From an uncultured Lachnospiraceae bacterium (GTDB lineage Bacteria > Bacillota > Clostridia > Lachnospirales > Lachnospiraceae), in the NCBI GenBank assembly GCA_902781505.1, contig CACZJL010000001.1, positions 1 to 64,000 of the forward strand: a stretch of DNA of 64,000 nt, in the 5' to 3' direction. The notes beneath the pieces are model-generated. The model worked only from the letters and a program-made list of their open reading frames with translations, was not told the DNA's origin and did not search any database. The translations under genes and the position numbers were made by a program. Position 1 is the first letter of the stretch. Each line of letters begins with the position of its first letter. Below, piece after piece: positions 54,703 to 63,777 of the stretch.

Positions 54703-55812
54703 ATGAAAGAAATTCAGATTAACAGATTGTCAGAAGGACAGACTCTGATTAAGACGTTAAATAAAATCCTTCCGCTTGCCGGTAATACGTTTCTTTATAA
54801 GATGATGCGAAAGAAAAACATCACCTTAAATGGCAGAAAAGTTACCGGTAAGGAGCGACTTGTCGCAGGAGACTCGGTGAAGATATGGTTTTCTGATGAG
54901 ACCTATTTAAAGTTTTCAGGCGAAGGCGCAAAGTCCGCAGAAGATTTAAGTAAAGTGCCGGTGTCCGGATCATTCAAAACTGATGCAGAGAATGCCAGAC
55001 ATATTGATGGAACGCGAATTCCGTCTGTCGTGTATGAGGATGAGGATATTTTAGTGTTTAACAAGCCGACCGGAATGCTGTCACAAAAGGCGGTTCCGAC
55101 GGATTATTCAATAGTTGAGGCTCTGTCTGACTATCTGCTTTTAACAAAGAAACGTACTCCTGATGACTTCAGGCTATATAAGCCAGGTACGGCAAATCGG
55201 CTGGACAGGAACACAAGCGGTCTGATTGCGTGTGGTCTGACTGAGAGAGGAGCGCAGTACTTAAGTGAAGTAATCCGCGAGCGGTCGGCCGGCAAATATT
55301 ATATTGCTCTTGTTTCCGGCAGGCTTGAAACGCGCAGACTTCTTAAAGGCTGGCTTTACAAAAATGAAGATACAAATGAGGTTCAGATTATTACAGAGGC
55401 TTCTCATCCGCTGGTACAGTCTTTAGAGGCAAAGGCTATTGAAACGGAGTATATTCCGGTTGCGATTAATGGCAGAGTCATTGGTAATGAGCAGGTCACT
55501 CTTTTAAAGATTCATCTGATTACCGGACGTTCCCATCAGATCAGAGCCCATTTGTCATCTGTCGGTCATCCGATTCTCGGAGATTATAAATACGGAATCA
55601 GGGCCGTAAATGAACGGGCTAAGAAGCTGTACAGAGTGAAAAGCCAGATGCTGCATGCAGAGCAGATGATTCTGCCGGAAAGAAAGGATTCTGACAGAAC
55701 CTTTGAAGAAAGACGAATCACAGCTCCGATACCGGATGAATTTATTGCTGTTTTAAAAGGAGAAAACTTATGGGAACCTGGAATTCCAGAGGCCTTAGAG
55801 GATCTGCACTAG
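54703..55812 (+). CDS. RluC/RluD-type pseudouridine synthase
   Basis: The start is ATG 54703 with AGAGAA ahead; an upstream in-frame TTG (54670) has no site. The 369 residues show an N-terminal S4-like domain (about 1-75) and a catalytic domain with RLDRNTSGL (catalytic D, near 160), TGRSHQIRAHLSSVGHPILGD near 265. This fits large-subunit synthases such as RluC or RluD; the exact target base cannot be told. A linker of about 30 residues after the S4 domain looks poorly conserved. It overlaps recU by 43 bases. Confidence 0.87.
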   Translation: MKEIQINRLSEGQTLIKTLNKILPLAGNTFLYKMMRKKNITLNGRKVTGKERLVAGDSVKIWFSDETYLKFSGEGAKSAEDLSKVPVSGSFKTDAENARHIDGTRIPSVVYEDEDILVFNKPTGMLSQKAVPTDYSIVEALSDYLLLTKKRTPDDFRLYKPGTANRLDRNTSGLIACGLTERGAQYLSEVIRERSAGKYYIALVSGRLETRRLLKGWLYKNEDTNEVQIITEASHPLVQSLEAKAIETEYIPVAINGRVIGNEQVTLLKIHLITGRSHQIRAHLSSVGHPILGDYKYGIRAVNERAKKLYRVKSQMLHAEQMILPERKDSDRTFEERRITAPIPDEFIAVLKGENLWEPGIPEALEDLH

Positions 55813-56309
55813 AAGAACTGATCAATCTGTCAAATGAACAATATTTAAGAAGCGGGCTTGCTTTGATTCAGAAGATTCCAACGCCGATTAAACCGATTAA
55901 TATCGACAAGGCAACGAGGCATATCACCCTCGCTTACTTTGATCAGAAAAGTACGGTTGATTACATCGGAGCAGTGCAGGGAATTCCTGTATGCTTTGAC
56001 GCGAAGGAAAGCGCATCTGACACTTATGCACTTGACAATATTCATCCGCATCAGGTTGAATTCATGCAGCAATTTGAAAAACAGAACGGAATATCCTTTA
56101 TCGTTCTGTATTTCACGAATCGCGATGAATGTTATTACGTACCATTAAGAGATATCGAGAAGTTTTTTGAACGGGCGAACAAAGGAGGACGTAAATCTTT
56201 TACCTATGAAGAAGTCGATAAGAGTTTCAGGATTCCAATGGGCGGCACGGTGCCAGTTCACTATCTTGATTCACTTCAGACCGACCTTACCATAAGGGAT
56301 GAAGGTTGA
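55770..56309 (+). CDS. recU: Holliday junction resolvase RecU
   Basis: Resolves four-way DNA junctions in recombination. The 179 residues show the family start (NSRGLRGSALEELI) and the nuclease site: D64 (TVDYIG), D77 and K79 (CFDAKE). The spacing matches Bacillus RecU D88, E101, K103, with an E-to-D change at the middle residue. NIHPHQVEFM follows as usual. The ATG lies 43 bases inside the previous gene, with AAAAGGAGA before it. Confidence 0.92.
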   Translation: MGTWNSRGLRGSALEELINLSNEQYLRSGLALIQKIPTPIKPINIDKATRHITLAYFDQKSTVDYIGAVQGIPVCFDAKESASDTYALDNIHPHQVEFMQQFEKQNGISFIVLYFTNRDECYYVPLRDIEKFFERANKGGRKSFTYEEVDKSFRIPMGGTVPVHYLDSLQTDLTIRDEG

Positions 56310-56334
56310 CAGGTTCGCATTTGCCAATTATAAT
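56306..56334 (+). promoter_or_regulatory. promoter of the main his operon
   Basis: Perfect TTGACA (56306-56311) and perfect TATAAT (56329-56334) with a 17-base spacer; it overlaps the recU stop. The leader of about 60 bases holds a hairpin ATTATGG..ACAC / GTGT..CCCGTAAT, but no T-box, terminator or His-codon leader peptide was found. Confidence 0.85.
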
Positions 56335-56400
56335 TTGTGTACTGTATTATGGTAACACGCTAAAGTGTGTCCCGTAATTTAAGCTATTTGGAGGCTTTTT

Positions 56401-57669
56401 ATGAAGAAAGATCTTTTGCATACACCGGAAGGTGTCCGCGACATTTATGACCGCGAGTGTGCGGAAAAGGAAGTATTAGAGGCTCGTTTAAAGGACGTCC
56501 TCCATTCCTACGGATATTCCGACATCCAGACACCGACCTTTGAATTTTTTGACGTTTTCAGTAAGGAGAAGGGCTCTGTTCCTGATACAGAGCTTTATAA
56601 GTTCTTTGACCGTTACGGACATACCCTTTGCCTCCGTCCTGATATGACACCATCCATTGCAAGAACGGCTGCCAAGTATTACGGCGACCGTCTGCTGCCT
56701 GTAAAGCTTTGTTATGATGGCAATACCTTCGTCAATGACAACAAGTACTACGCAGGGCGCTTAAAGGAGAATACAATGGTTGGCGCCGAGTTAATCGGTG
56801 ATGATTCCTTAGCCGCTGACTTTGAGGCAATTCAGATGTCTGTGGACTGTATGAAGAATGCAGGCCTTACAGAGTTCCAGGTTGAAGTAGGTAATGTTGC
56901 CTTCTTTAACGGCCTGTTAAATGCGGCAGGAATTAAGGGCGATGATGCGCTTGATTTACTTGTGATGATTCAGGACAAGAACTTCTTAGGCGTTGAAGAG
57001 GTCCTTGATTCTTTGAATATCGATAAGAAAATCAGCCGTGTCTTAGAAGATCTTCCAAGACTCTTCGGTTCAGAAGAGGTATTAAAGGAAGCGCGCGAAT
57101 TAACTGATATTCCGGAGTGCCTTGCAGCTCTTGACCGCCTGGAAGCATTAAATGAGCTTTTAAAGGCATCAGGATATGATGCAAACATCTCCTTTGACCT
57201 TGGTGAGGTTTCTTCTCATGCATATTACACCGGAATTATCTTCCACGCATATACCTTTGGAACCGGTGAACCGGTACTTAACGGCGGCCGATACGACAAG
57301 CTGATTGCGCAGTTTGGTGTAGACAAGCCTTCCATCGGTTTCTCCATTACAGTAGACCGTCTGCTTTCTGCCTTACAGCGTCAGCAGATTACAGTACCTG
57401 TTGATGTGAGCGGAGCGCTTCTTATCTGTTCTGATGAGACAAGCTCAGAAGCTTCCTTACTAGCATCTGCCTTAAGAGATGCGGGCGAAAAGGTGCTTTT
57501 AATTCATGCTCATGAAGACAAGACTGCTGCAGATTATAAGGAATACGCGGAAAATGCATTCCTTACGAAGGTCTATGACTACACACGTGCAGGTTCTGTT
57601 GTAGTAACTGCACTTGACACATTAGAATCTGAAGAATTGACACCGGATGCCCTGAAAGGAGGCAATTGA
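56401..57669 (+). CDS. hisZ: ATP phosphoribosyltransferase regulatory subunit HisZ
   Basis: A paralogue of histidyl-tRNA synthetase, without tRNA charging, that pairs with short HisG and gives histidine feedback. The 422 residues start [16 protein letters not shown] and keep the class II synthetase blocks [13 protein letters not shown] and [12 protein letters not shown], as HisZ does. The last 90 residues replace the anticodon domain. GGAGG lies before the ATG. It heads the operon and ends 1 base before hisG. Confidence 0.94.
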   Translation: MKKDLLHTPEGVRDIYDRECAEKEVLEARLKDVLHSYGYSDIQTPTFEFFDVFSKEKGSVPDTELYKFFDRYGHTLCLRPDMTPSIARTAAKYYGDRLLPVKLCYDGNTFVNDNKYYAGRLKENTMVGAELIGDDSLAADFEAIQMSVDCMKNAGLTEFQVEVGNVAFFNGLLNAAGIKGDDALDLLVMIQDKNFLGVEEVLDSLNIDKKISRVLEDLPRLFGSEEVLKEARELTDIPECLAALDRLEALNELLKASGYDANISFDLGEVSSHAYYTGIIFHAYTFGTGEPVLNGGRYDKLIAQFGVDKPSIGFSITVDRLLSALQRQQITVPVDVSGALLICSDETSSEASLLASALRDAGEKVLLIHAHEDKTAADYKEYAENAFLTKVYDYTRAGSVVVTALDTLESEELTPDALKGGN

Positions 57670-57670
57670 T

Positions 57671-58318
57671 ATGAGATATATTACATTTGCCCTTGCAAAG
57701 GGCCGTCTTGCCAAAGAAGTGATGAAGATTTTAGAAAACATCGGCATCACCTGTGAAGAGATGAAGGATCCGGAAACTAGAAAGCTGATCTTTGTAAATG
57801 AAGAACTGAAGATGAAGTTTTTCCTGGCTAAGCCAAGCGATGTTCCGACTTATGTTGAATATGGTGCTGCGGACATCGGTATCGTAGGCAAAGATACACT
57901 TCTTGAAGAAAACCGCAAGCTCTATGAGGTTTATGATCTTGGCATCGGTAAGTGCCGCATGTGTGTTGCAGGTCCTGAGAGTGCAAGAGAAAAGCTTCAG
58001 CATCATGAGCTGATTCGTGTTGCAAGTAAGTATCCGAACATTGCAAAGGACTATTTCTACAATGTAAAGCATCAGACAGTAGAGATTATTAAGTTAAACG
58101 GTTCTGTCGAGTTAGCTCCAATTGTCGGCCTGGCAGAGGTTATCGTTGATATCGTTGAAACGGGAACAACACTGAAAGAGAACGGCCTGAATGTACTTGA
58201 GACGGTTTGTCCGCTTTCTGCGAGAATCGTTGTAAACCAGGTTTCCATGAAGATGGAAAACGAGCGTATTACAAAGCTGATTCGTGACATCAGAGAGTAT
58301 CAGGAGGAGAGAAAATGA
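57671..58318 (+). CDS. hisG: ATP phosphoribosyltransferase, short form
   Basis: First step of histidine synthesis: ATP plus PRPP to phosphoribosyl-ATP. The 215-residue form lacks the C-terminal regulatory domain, so it needs HisZ, encoded just upstream. Family blocks: [10 protein letters not shown] (start), [23 protein letters not shown] (near 57), [12 protein letters not shown] and the PRPP loop block [15 protein letters not shown]. It overlaps hisD by 4 bases. Confidence 0.97.
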   Translation: MRYITFALAKGRLAKEVMKILENIGITCEEMKDPETRKLIFVNEELKMKFFLAKPSDVPTYVEYGAADIGIVGKDTLLEENRKLYEVYDLGIGKCRMCVAGPESAREKLQHHELIRVASKYPNIAKDYFYNVKHQTVEIIKLNGSVELAPIVGLAEVIVDIVETGTTLKENGLNVLETVCPLSARIVVNQVSMKMENERITKLIRDIREYQEERK

Positions 58319-59613
58319 GAATTAAGAAGCTTGACGCTGCAACTAAAGCAGAAGTAATGAAGGTGTTAACCGAGCGTAAGGCCGGTGCTGACAATAAGTT
58401 TGAAGTGATTGTTAATGACATCATTGCAAATATTCGTGCAAACGGCGATTCTGCGCTCTTTGGCTATACGAAGGAATTTGATAAGGCTGATATCAATGCT
58501 TCTAATGTTCTTGTAACTGAGGAAGAGATTGCAGAAGCCTATACACAGGTAGATGAGCATCTTGTTGAGGTCATCAGAAAGGCCATCGCGAATATCCGCG
58601 ATTTTCACTCCAGACAGAAGCAGAATTCCTGGTTTGAGTCCCGTCCGGACGGTACGATTTTAGGCCAGAAGGTAACCGCTCTTCAGAGAGTTGGCGTCTA
58701 TGTCCCGGGGGGTAAGGCCGCTTATCCTTCAAGTGTTCTGATGAATGTTATTCCGGCTAAGGTTGCAGGAGTTGATGAAATTATCATGTGCACTCCATGT
58801 AACGCAGAAGGAAAGGTATATCCAACGACACTTGTAGCAGCTAAGGAAGCTGGCGTTGATAAGATTTTCAAGGCAGGTGGTGCGCAGGCAATCGCAGCCA
58901 TGGCCTTTGGTACAGAGTCTATTCCAAGAGTAGATAAGATCACAGGACCTGGTAACATTTTCGTAGCTTTAGCTAAGAAGGCTGTATTTGGTAACTGCGG
59001 AATCGACTCCGTTGCAGGACCTTCTGAAATTCTTGTCATTGCTGATGAGACAGCACATGCCCGCTACATCGCAGCAGACCTGTTATCTCAGGCTGAACAT
59101 GATCAGATGGCAAGTGCAATCCTTCTTACTACAAGTGAAGAACTTGCCGAAGAAGTGAGTAAGGAAATTGAAGGCTTCTTAAAGGAGCTGTCCCGTTCTG
59201 ATATTATGCAGTCCTCCATTGATAACTTCGGCTATATTTTAGTCGGCGATACTCTTGATGACTGTATCGATATGGCAAATGAAATTGCCTCCGAGCACAT
59301 TGAGCTCGTAACTAAGAATCCGTTTGATACCATGACAAAGGTTCGTAATGCCGGTGCTATGTTCCTTGGTGAGTATTCTTCCGAGCCACTCGGCGATTAC
59401 TTCGCAGGACCAAACCACGTTCTTCCTACAAACGGAACTGCAAGATTCTTCTCTGCTCTTTCCGTTGACGATTTTGTTAAGAAGAGCAGTATCATCAGCT
59501 ATTCTAAAGATGCCTTAAAGAGAATCCATAAGGATATCGAGGACTTTGCAACAGCTGAACAGTTAACAGCACACGCAAATTCCATTGCTGTGCGTTTTGA
59601 AAACGAAGACTGA
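58315..59613 (+). CDS. hisD: histidinol dehydrogenase
   Basis: Oxidises histidinol to histidine in two NAD+ steps, the last reactions of the pathway. The 432 residues show [17 protein letters not shown] (near 126), [49 protein letters not shown] with the catalytic Glu/His, and [10 protein letters not shown], plus the C-terminal HA-type zinc ligands. It overlaps hisG by 4 bases. Confidence 0.97.
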   Translation: MRIKKLDAATKAEVMKVLTERKAGADNKFEVIVNDIIANIRANGDSALFGYTKEFDKADINASNVLVTEEEIAEAYTQVDEHLVEVIRKAIANIRDFHSRQKQNSWFESRPDGTILGQKVTALQRVGVYVPGGKAAYPSSVLMNVIPAKVAGVDEIIMCTPCNAEGKVYPTTLVAAKEAGVDKIFKAGGAQAIAAMAFGTESIPRVDKITGPGNIFVALAKKAVFGNCGIDSVAGPSEILVIADETAHARYIAADLLSQAEHDQMASAILLTTSEELAEEVSKEIEGFLKELSRSDIMQSSIDNFGYILVGDTLDDCIDMANEIASEHIELVTKNPFDTMTKVRNAGAMFLGEYSSEPLGDYFAGPNHVLPTNGTARFFSALSVDDFVKKSSIISYSKDALKRIHKDIEDFATAEQLTAHANSIAVRFENED

Positions 59614-59649
59614 TTGTATTTAACTTCTATACGGAGTAAGGAGGGCTAA

Positions 59650-60237
59650 ATGGAGAGAATCGCTACGGTAACAAGAGATACTTCTGAGACTAAAATCACA
59701 GTTACCATTAACTTAGACGGTGAGGGAAAGGCAGAAATCAGCACGGGAATTGGTTTCTTTGACCACATGCTGAATGCATTTGCCAGACACGGATTTTTTG
59801 ATCTTTCTATTTCCTGTAAGGGAGACCTTAATGTCGACTGTCACCACACGATTGAAGATGTCGGCATTGTTCTTGGTGAGGCGATTAAGAAGGCTCTTGG
59901 CGATAAGAAGGGAATTAAGAGATTCGGCGACAGCTACATTCCTATGGATGAGGCGCTTATTTTAGCTGCTGTTGACCTTTCCGGACGTCCTTACCTTGGC
60001 TTTGAGGCAGAGTTTAAGGCTGATAAGGTGGGAGAATACGATACACAGATGGTCCGTGAGTTCTTCTATGCAGTCAGCTACAGCCTTGCCTGCAACTTAC
60101 ATATCAGAAAAGTCGCCGGGGAAAATGATCACCACATTATCGAAGGCATGTACAAGGCATTTGGACGTGCACTTGATGAAGCGACTTCATTTGATCCAAG
60201 AATTAAAGATGTTTTATCTACGAAAGGAAGCCTGTAA
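59650..60237 (+). CDS. hisB: imidazoleglycerol-phosphate dehydratase
   Basis: Removes water from imidazole glycerol phosphate. The 195 residues are the stand-alone enzyme, without the phosphatase domain of E. coli HisB, so a separate phosphatase is needed. The two manganese sites are DCHHTIEDVG (near 58-67) and ENDHHIIEGMYKAFGRAL (near 157). AAGGAGG lies before the ATG. Its stop overlaps the hisA start by one base. Confidence 0.97.
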   Translation: MERIATVTRDTSETKITVTINLDGEGKAEISTGIGFFDHMLNAFARHGFFDLSISCKGDLNVDCHHTIEDVGIVLGEAIKKALGDKKGIKRFGDSYIPMDEALILAAVDLSGRPYLGFEAEFKADKVGEYDTQMVREFFYAVSYSLACNLHIRKVAGENDHHIIEGMYKAFGRALDEATSFDPRIKDVLSTKGSL

Positions 60238-60956
60238 TGAGATTATACCCGGCTATTGATTTAAAAGACGGAAAAGCAGTTCGCTTAAAGAAGGGAAAGT
60301 TTGACGAGATTACGGTCTATTCAGATCACCCATATGAAATTGCCGAGCAGTTTGAGGCAGCAGGAGCGAAGTTCATCCATAATGTTGACTTAGATGGCGC
60401 ACTTCGCGGCAGAAGCATTAATGCGGATGCAATTCATGCAATCGTGTCTTCTGTATCCGTTCCGGTGGAGCTTGGTGGCGGTATCCGCACCTTAAAGAAT
60501 ATTGAGGAAGTTTTAGATCTTGGAATTGCCCGTGTCATCATCGGCACAAAGGCAGCTGAGAATCCTGAATTTATCCGTAAGGCGATTGAAGAATTCGGCG
60601 CTGACAGAATTGTTGCCGGAATCGATGCCAAAAACGGTCTCGTAGCCATTGAAGGCTGGGAGAAGTTATCGGATAAAACAGCTGTATCCTTAGCTCTTGA
60701 AATGAAGGATATGGGTGTTAAGACGATTATCTATACGGATATCAGCAAGGACGGAATGCTCTCCGGACCGAATGTAGAGATGACTAAGAAGCTCTCTGAT
60801 GAAACAGGACTTGATATCATCGCTTCCGGCGGTGTTTCCGGCATGCAGGATCTCGAAAATATCGCAGAAGCCGGCATTCATGGTTGCATCATCGGTAAGG
60901 CCTATTATGAAAAGAGAATCAACCTTGCAGAAGCGGTAGAAAGATTTGAGGTTTAA
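60237..60956 (+). CDS. hisA: ProFAR isomerase HisA
   Basis: Opens the ribose ring of ProFAR to PRFAR, the substrate of HisHF. The 239-residue TIM barrel has the first catalytic D in [15 protein letters not shown] (D8), the GGGIRT phosphate block, a second catalytic D/T in [10 protein letters not shown], and the IASGGVSG phosphate block. It resembles hisF in the same window, as expected from their shared ancestry. Confidence 0.97.
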   Translation: MRLYPAIDLKDGKAVRLKKGKFDEITVYSDHPYEIAEQFEAAGAKFIHNVDLDGALRGRSINADAIHAIVSSVSVPVELGGGIRTLKNIEEVLDLGIARVIIGTKAAENPEFIRKAIEEFGADRIVAGIDAKNGLVAIEGWEKLSDKTAVSLALEMKDMGVKTIIYTDISKDGMLSGPNVEMTKKLSDETGLDIIASGGVSGMQDLENIAEAGIHGCIIGKAYYEKRINLAEAVERFEV

Positions 60957-60958
60957 TC

Positions 60959-61318
60959 ATGGCTAATAAGTTAAAGTCAGAATTTACCTGGGCTGACATG
61001 AAGACGGATGCAAATGGTCTCGTCCCATGTATCGCACAGGATGTTGAAAATAACGAAGTTTTAATGCTTGCCTATGTCAATGAAGAGGCATTTAAGAAAA
61101 CCCTGGAAACTGGCCTTATGACTTACTATTCAAGAAGTCGAAAGGAACTCTGGACGAAGGGACTGACAAGCGGCCATCTTCAGTATGTGCAGAGTATTGA
61201 AATTGACTGCGATAATGATACACTTCTTGCTAAGGTTAAGCAGGTTGGCGCGGCATGCCACACAGGAAATCGTTCCTGCTTCTATCGAAACCTGACAACA
61301 AAGGAAGAGGAAGAATGA
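60959..61318 (+). CDS. hisI: phosphoribosyl-AMP cyclohydrolase HisI
   Basis: Opens the purine ring of phosphoribosyl-AMP. The 119-residue protein is the cyclohydrolase domain alone, with [15 protein letters not shown], the metal aspartates in DCDNDT and the zinc cysteines in [12 protein letters not shown]. The pyrophosphohydrolase domain (HisE), often fused behind it, is absent here and not found elsewhere in the window. It overlaps the RNase gene by 4 bases. Confidence 0.96.
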   Translation: MANKLKSEFTWADMKTDANGLVPCIAQDVENNEVLMLAYVNEEAFKKTLETGLMTYYSRSRKELWTKGLTSGHLQYVQSIEIDCDNDTLLAKVKQVGAACHTGNRSCFYRNLTTKEEEE

Positions 61319-62526
61319 TTCAGCTTGTTATTACAGAATATGAAGGTGGAGTGGCAGAGGCTCTCTTTGAAGATCATGATTTAAGGGAGCTCACATTTCC
61401 GGATTCTGGACTGAAAACAGGAGATTTCGTTACGGGACGGGTCGAAAATACGATTCCGTCCCTTTCGTGCGCCTTTATAGAAATTGAAAAAGGCGTGAAA
61501 GCTTATTACTCCTTTAAGGACAATAAGAGGCACCATTATCTGAATGGCAAAGAGCAGGACCGCCTTCCGGTGCAGGGCGACCTGATGCTTGTGCAGATTG
61601 AAAGAGAACCGATGAAGACAAAGCCTTATACGGTAACTTCAGATCTTTCGCTGACCGGTAGAAGCCTTGTCCTTGTCACAGACAGTGATAAAGTTCATAT
61701 TTCAAAGAAAATCCGCAAGTCCGATGCGATTCTTGCATTGAAAAAAGAGCTTGAGGAGCTGAGTAACGAATCTGGTTTCGGCTTCATTGTGAGAACAAAT
61801 GCGGAAAGTATCGGCACGAAAGAGACACTGAAAGAAGCTGAACGGCTGATTAAGGAATTTTCCGAATCTTTAAAATACGCTTCTCATAACACTGCGTTTA
61901 AGAAGATTTATTCTGCTCCATCTCATTTTGTGAAACGGCTTCAATCCCTGCCGGAATCTGAAATTGAAAAGGTGATTACGGACATTCCTTCTGTTTATGC
62001 GGAACTTCAGTCTAATTTTGGCGGAACAGGGATGAATCTGCAATTCTTTGAGGACGATAGTATCAGCCTTACGAATCTTTATTCCTTAAGTTCCGGCATT
62101 GATCATGCTTTACGACGTGTTGTCCGGTTAAAATCGGGCGCCAGTATCGTAATTGACCCGACGGAGGCTCTGACGGCAATCGACGTAAACACCGGCAAAT
62201 CAACGGATAAGAAAAAGCATGAAACGATGGAGGAAGCCGTTCTTCGAACAAATCTTGAGGCATCGAAAGAAATTTTAAAGCAGCTCCGCCTTCGCAATAT
62301 CAGTGGTATGATACTGGTAGATTTTATCAATATGAAGAGGGACAGCAGCGTGAAAAAGCTTCTGACAGTTATGTCGGACTGCGCAAAGAACGATCCGATT
62401 CAGACGGATGTCCTTGATATGACAAGACTGGGGCTTGTCGAGATTACGAGAAAAAAAGAGGGGAGGAACATTTATGAGTCAAAAAGAAGAGGTATTTTAC
62501 AAAGAGACGTATCCGAAAATTCGTGA
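61315..62526 (+). CDS. RNase E/G family ribonuclease without zinc-link
   Basis: The start is ATG 61315, overlapping the hisI stop and coupled to it; the protein then begins [12 protein letters not shown]. The 403 residues have an S1 domain (about 36-115), the RNase H-like part and the DNase I-like catalytic part, with [17 protein letters not shown] and MILVDFINM holding the metal aspartates. The family block [13 protein letters not shown] is present, but the CPxCxG zinc-link that should follow is missing, and the frame ends soon in the next gene. It may still cut RNA as a dimer of another kind. Confidence 0.85.
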   Translation: MIQLVITEYEGGVAEALFEDHDLRELTFPDSGLKTGDFVTGRVENTIPSLSCAFIEIEKGVKAYYSFKDNKRHHYLNGKEQDRLPVQGDLMLVQIEREPMKTKPYTVTSDLSLTGRSLVLVTDSDKVHISKKIRKSDAILALKKELEELSNESGFGFIVRTNAESIGTKETLKEAERLIKEFSESLKYASHNTAFKKIYSAPSHFVKRLQSLPESEIEKVITDIPSVYAELQSNFGGTGMNLQFFEDDSISLTNLYSLSSGIDHALRRVVRLKSGASIVIDPTEALTAIDVNTGKSTDKKKHETMEEAVLRTNLEASKEILKQLRLRNISGMILVDFINMKRDSSVKKLLTVMSDCAKNDPIQTDVLDMTRLGLVEITRKKEGRNIYESKRRGILQRDVSENS

Positions 62527-62992
62527 CTGGTTTCAGCATTCTGCACTTCGCTTACAGCTTTTAAAGCTGTGTAATGACTATATTCCGGTTCTTACCGGTG
62601 TCATGTATGCGGGGCTTGTCTTTGCTTCTGCATGGTTCTGGCACAGAGAAGTGTTTTTTCGGATTTTACTGATTCCGGCAATAACACTTGCACTGGTTAC
62701 GGTCCTCAGAAAATGTATTAAGGCAGAACGCCCTTATTTTAAATATAAATTTGAGCCATTAATTTATAAGGACGCAAAGAAGGATTCCATGCCAAGCAGA
62801 CACTGTGCCAGTGCCGCTGTAATTGCTATGGCAGCGCTTTACATGGTCCCTGCCTGTGGTGTTCTTATGCTGATCTTAAGTCTTTTTGTCTGCGCTACCA
62901 GATTTCTTGGAGGGGTACATACGGCAAAGCAATGTGCGGCCGGCTGGATTATTGGCATTCTATTCGGTATTGCTGGCTTTTTTGTTTTATAA
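62474..62992 (+). CDS. PAP2 superfamily membrane phosphatase
   Basis: I start it at ATG 62474 (GGGGAGG ahead), 53 bases inside the RNase gene. The 172 residues have about five membrane helices and the PAP2 motifs: motif 1 RKCIKAERP (R for the usual K), motif 2 MPSRH, and motif 3 TRFLGGVHTAKQ with R and H but Q in place of the usual D. Such enzymes release phosphate from lipid phosphates such as undecaprenyl pyrophosphate. The Q change may alter activity. Confidence 0.83.
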   Translation: MSQKEEVFYKETYPKIRDWFQHSALRLQLLKLCNDYIPVLTGVMYAGLVFASAWFWHREVFFRILLIPAITLALVTVLRKCIKAERPYFKYKFEPLIYKDAKKDSMPSRHCASAAVIAMAALYMVPACGVLMLILSLFVCATRFLGGVHTAKQCAAGWIIGILFGIAGFFVL

Positions 62993-63000
62993 AGTTTTTG

Positions 63001-63029
63001 TTGACAATTCTCAAGTGGAAGTATATTAT
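63001..63029 (+). promoter_or_regulatory. promoter of the rplU operon
   Basis: Perfect TTGACA (63001-63006) and TATTAT (63024-63029) with a 17-base spacer, right behind the PAP2 stop. Confidence 0.85.
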
Positions 63030-63035
63030 ATTTGA

Positions 63036-63115
63036 TGTGTGCCGCTCGGCTAGGGTTAAGTAATGCCATCTCTGAAGCATTCCCCGACACCGGCGAGTAT
63101 TTATTTTTAGGAGGT
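63036..63115 (+). promoter_or_regulatory. L21-type leader RNA
   Basis: A leader of about 80 bases between promoter and rplU, with a CCG/CGG hairpin at the start (near 63041-63055), an AATGC/GCATT stem (near 63062-63081) and a CCG.CACCGG element before the AGGAGG site. Position and shape fit the ribosomal L21 leader of Firmicutes, where L21 is thought to limit its own operon. The match is from memory; the pairing was done by eye. Confidence 0.5.
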
Positions 63116-63120
63116 GCCAT

Positions 63121-63429
63121 ATGTACGCAATTATTGCAACAGGTGGTAAGCAGTACACAGTTTCTGAAGGCGACGTAATCAGAGTAGAAAAGCTTGGTTT
63201 AAACGCAGACGACACTGTTACATTTGACCAGGTTCTTTTCGTAAACAACGGAGAAGCTAAGGTTGGAAATCCAACTGTAGAAGGAGCTACCGTTACAGGT
63301 AAGGTCGTAGAAGAAGGCCGTGCAAAGAAGGTTACTGTCTACAGATATAAGCCAAAGACAGGTTACCACAAGAAGAACGGTCATAGACAGTCTTACACAG
63401 AAGTTAAGATTGAAAAGATCAACGCTTAA
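63121..63429 (+). CDS. rplU: 50S ribosomal protein L21
   Basis: Ribosomal protein of 102 residues, standard length, starting [18 protein letters not shown] and ending with the basic block [20 protein letters not shown]. It binds 23S rRNA domain V region in the large subunit. AGGAGG lies 7 bases before the ATG. First gene of the rplU-prp-rpmA operon, present in this order in most Firmicutes. Confidence 0.98.
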   Translation: MYAIIATGGKQYTVSEGDVIRVEKLGLNADDTVTFDQVLFVNNGEAKVGNPTVEGATVTGKVVEEGRAKKVTVYRYKPKTGYHKKNGHRQSYTEVKIEKINA

Positions 63430-63443
63430 TTCAGGACTTCATT

Positions 63444-63773
63444 ATGACAGAAGTAACGATCTACAAGGATGCCAATGGCGAAATTGCAGGATTTGAATTG
63501 CACGGACATGCAGATTTCAACCTTACGGGCGAAGATGTATTATGTGCAGCAGTCTCAACTCTCGTTTCTCATACAATCGGCGCAATCAATGAGTTTACGT
63601 CAGATGCATGTGAGAATATAGTAGATGAGGCAACTCCGAAGGTGTTATTTAAACTGACGGATGATTCTCCAAGTGCGGAGAGCCGGATGATGTTAAATGC
63701 ATTTGAGTCAAGCATTGCTGACCTTGCAGATGCACATCCGGAAAACATTACAATGATTATTAGGGAGGTATAG
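63444..63773 (+). CDS. prp: ribosomal-processing cysteine protease Prp
   Basis: Removes the N-terminal extension of L27. The 109 residues show the catalytic pair: H in HGHAD (about residue 22) and C in DVLCAAVS (about residue 34). It lies between rplU and rpmA, and the rpmA product has the expected extension, so substrate and protease are both present in the operon. A near-universal arrangement in Firmicutes. Confidence 0.95.
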   Translation: MTEVTIYKDANGEIAGFELHGHADFNLTGEDVLCAAVSTLVSHTIGAINEFTSDACENIVDEATPKVLFKLTDDSPSAESRMMLNAFESSIADLADAHPENITMIIREV

Positions 63774-63777
63774 CTTT

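Noticed and set aside
56335..56400. T-box or histidine leader-peptide attenuator before hisZ
   Set aside because: There is no T-box sequence, no run of histidine codons and no terminator; the leader is only about 60 bases with one modest hairpin.
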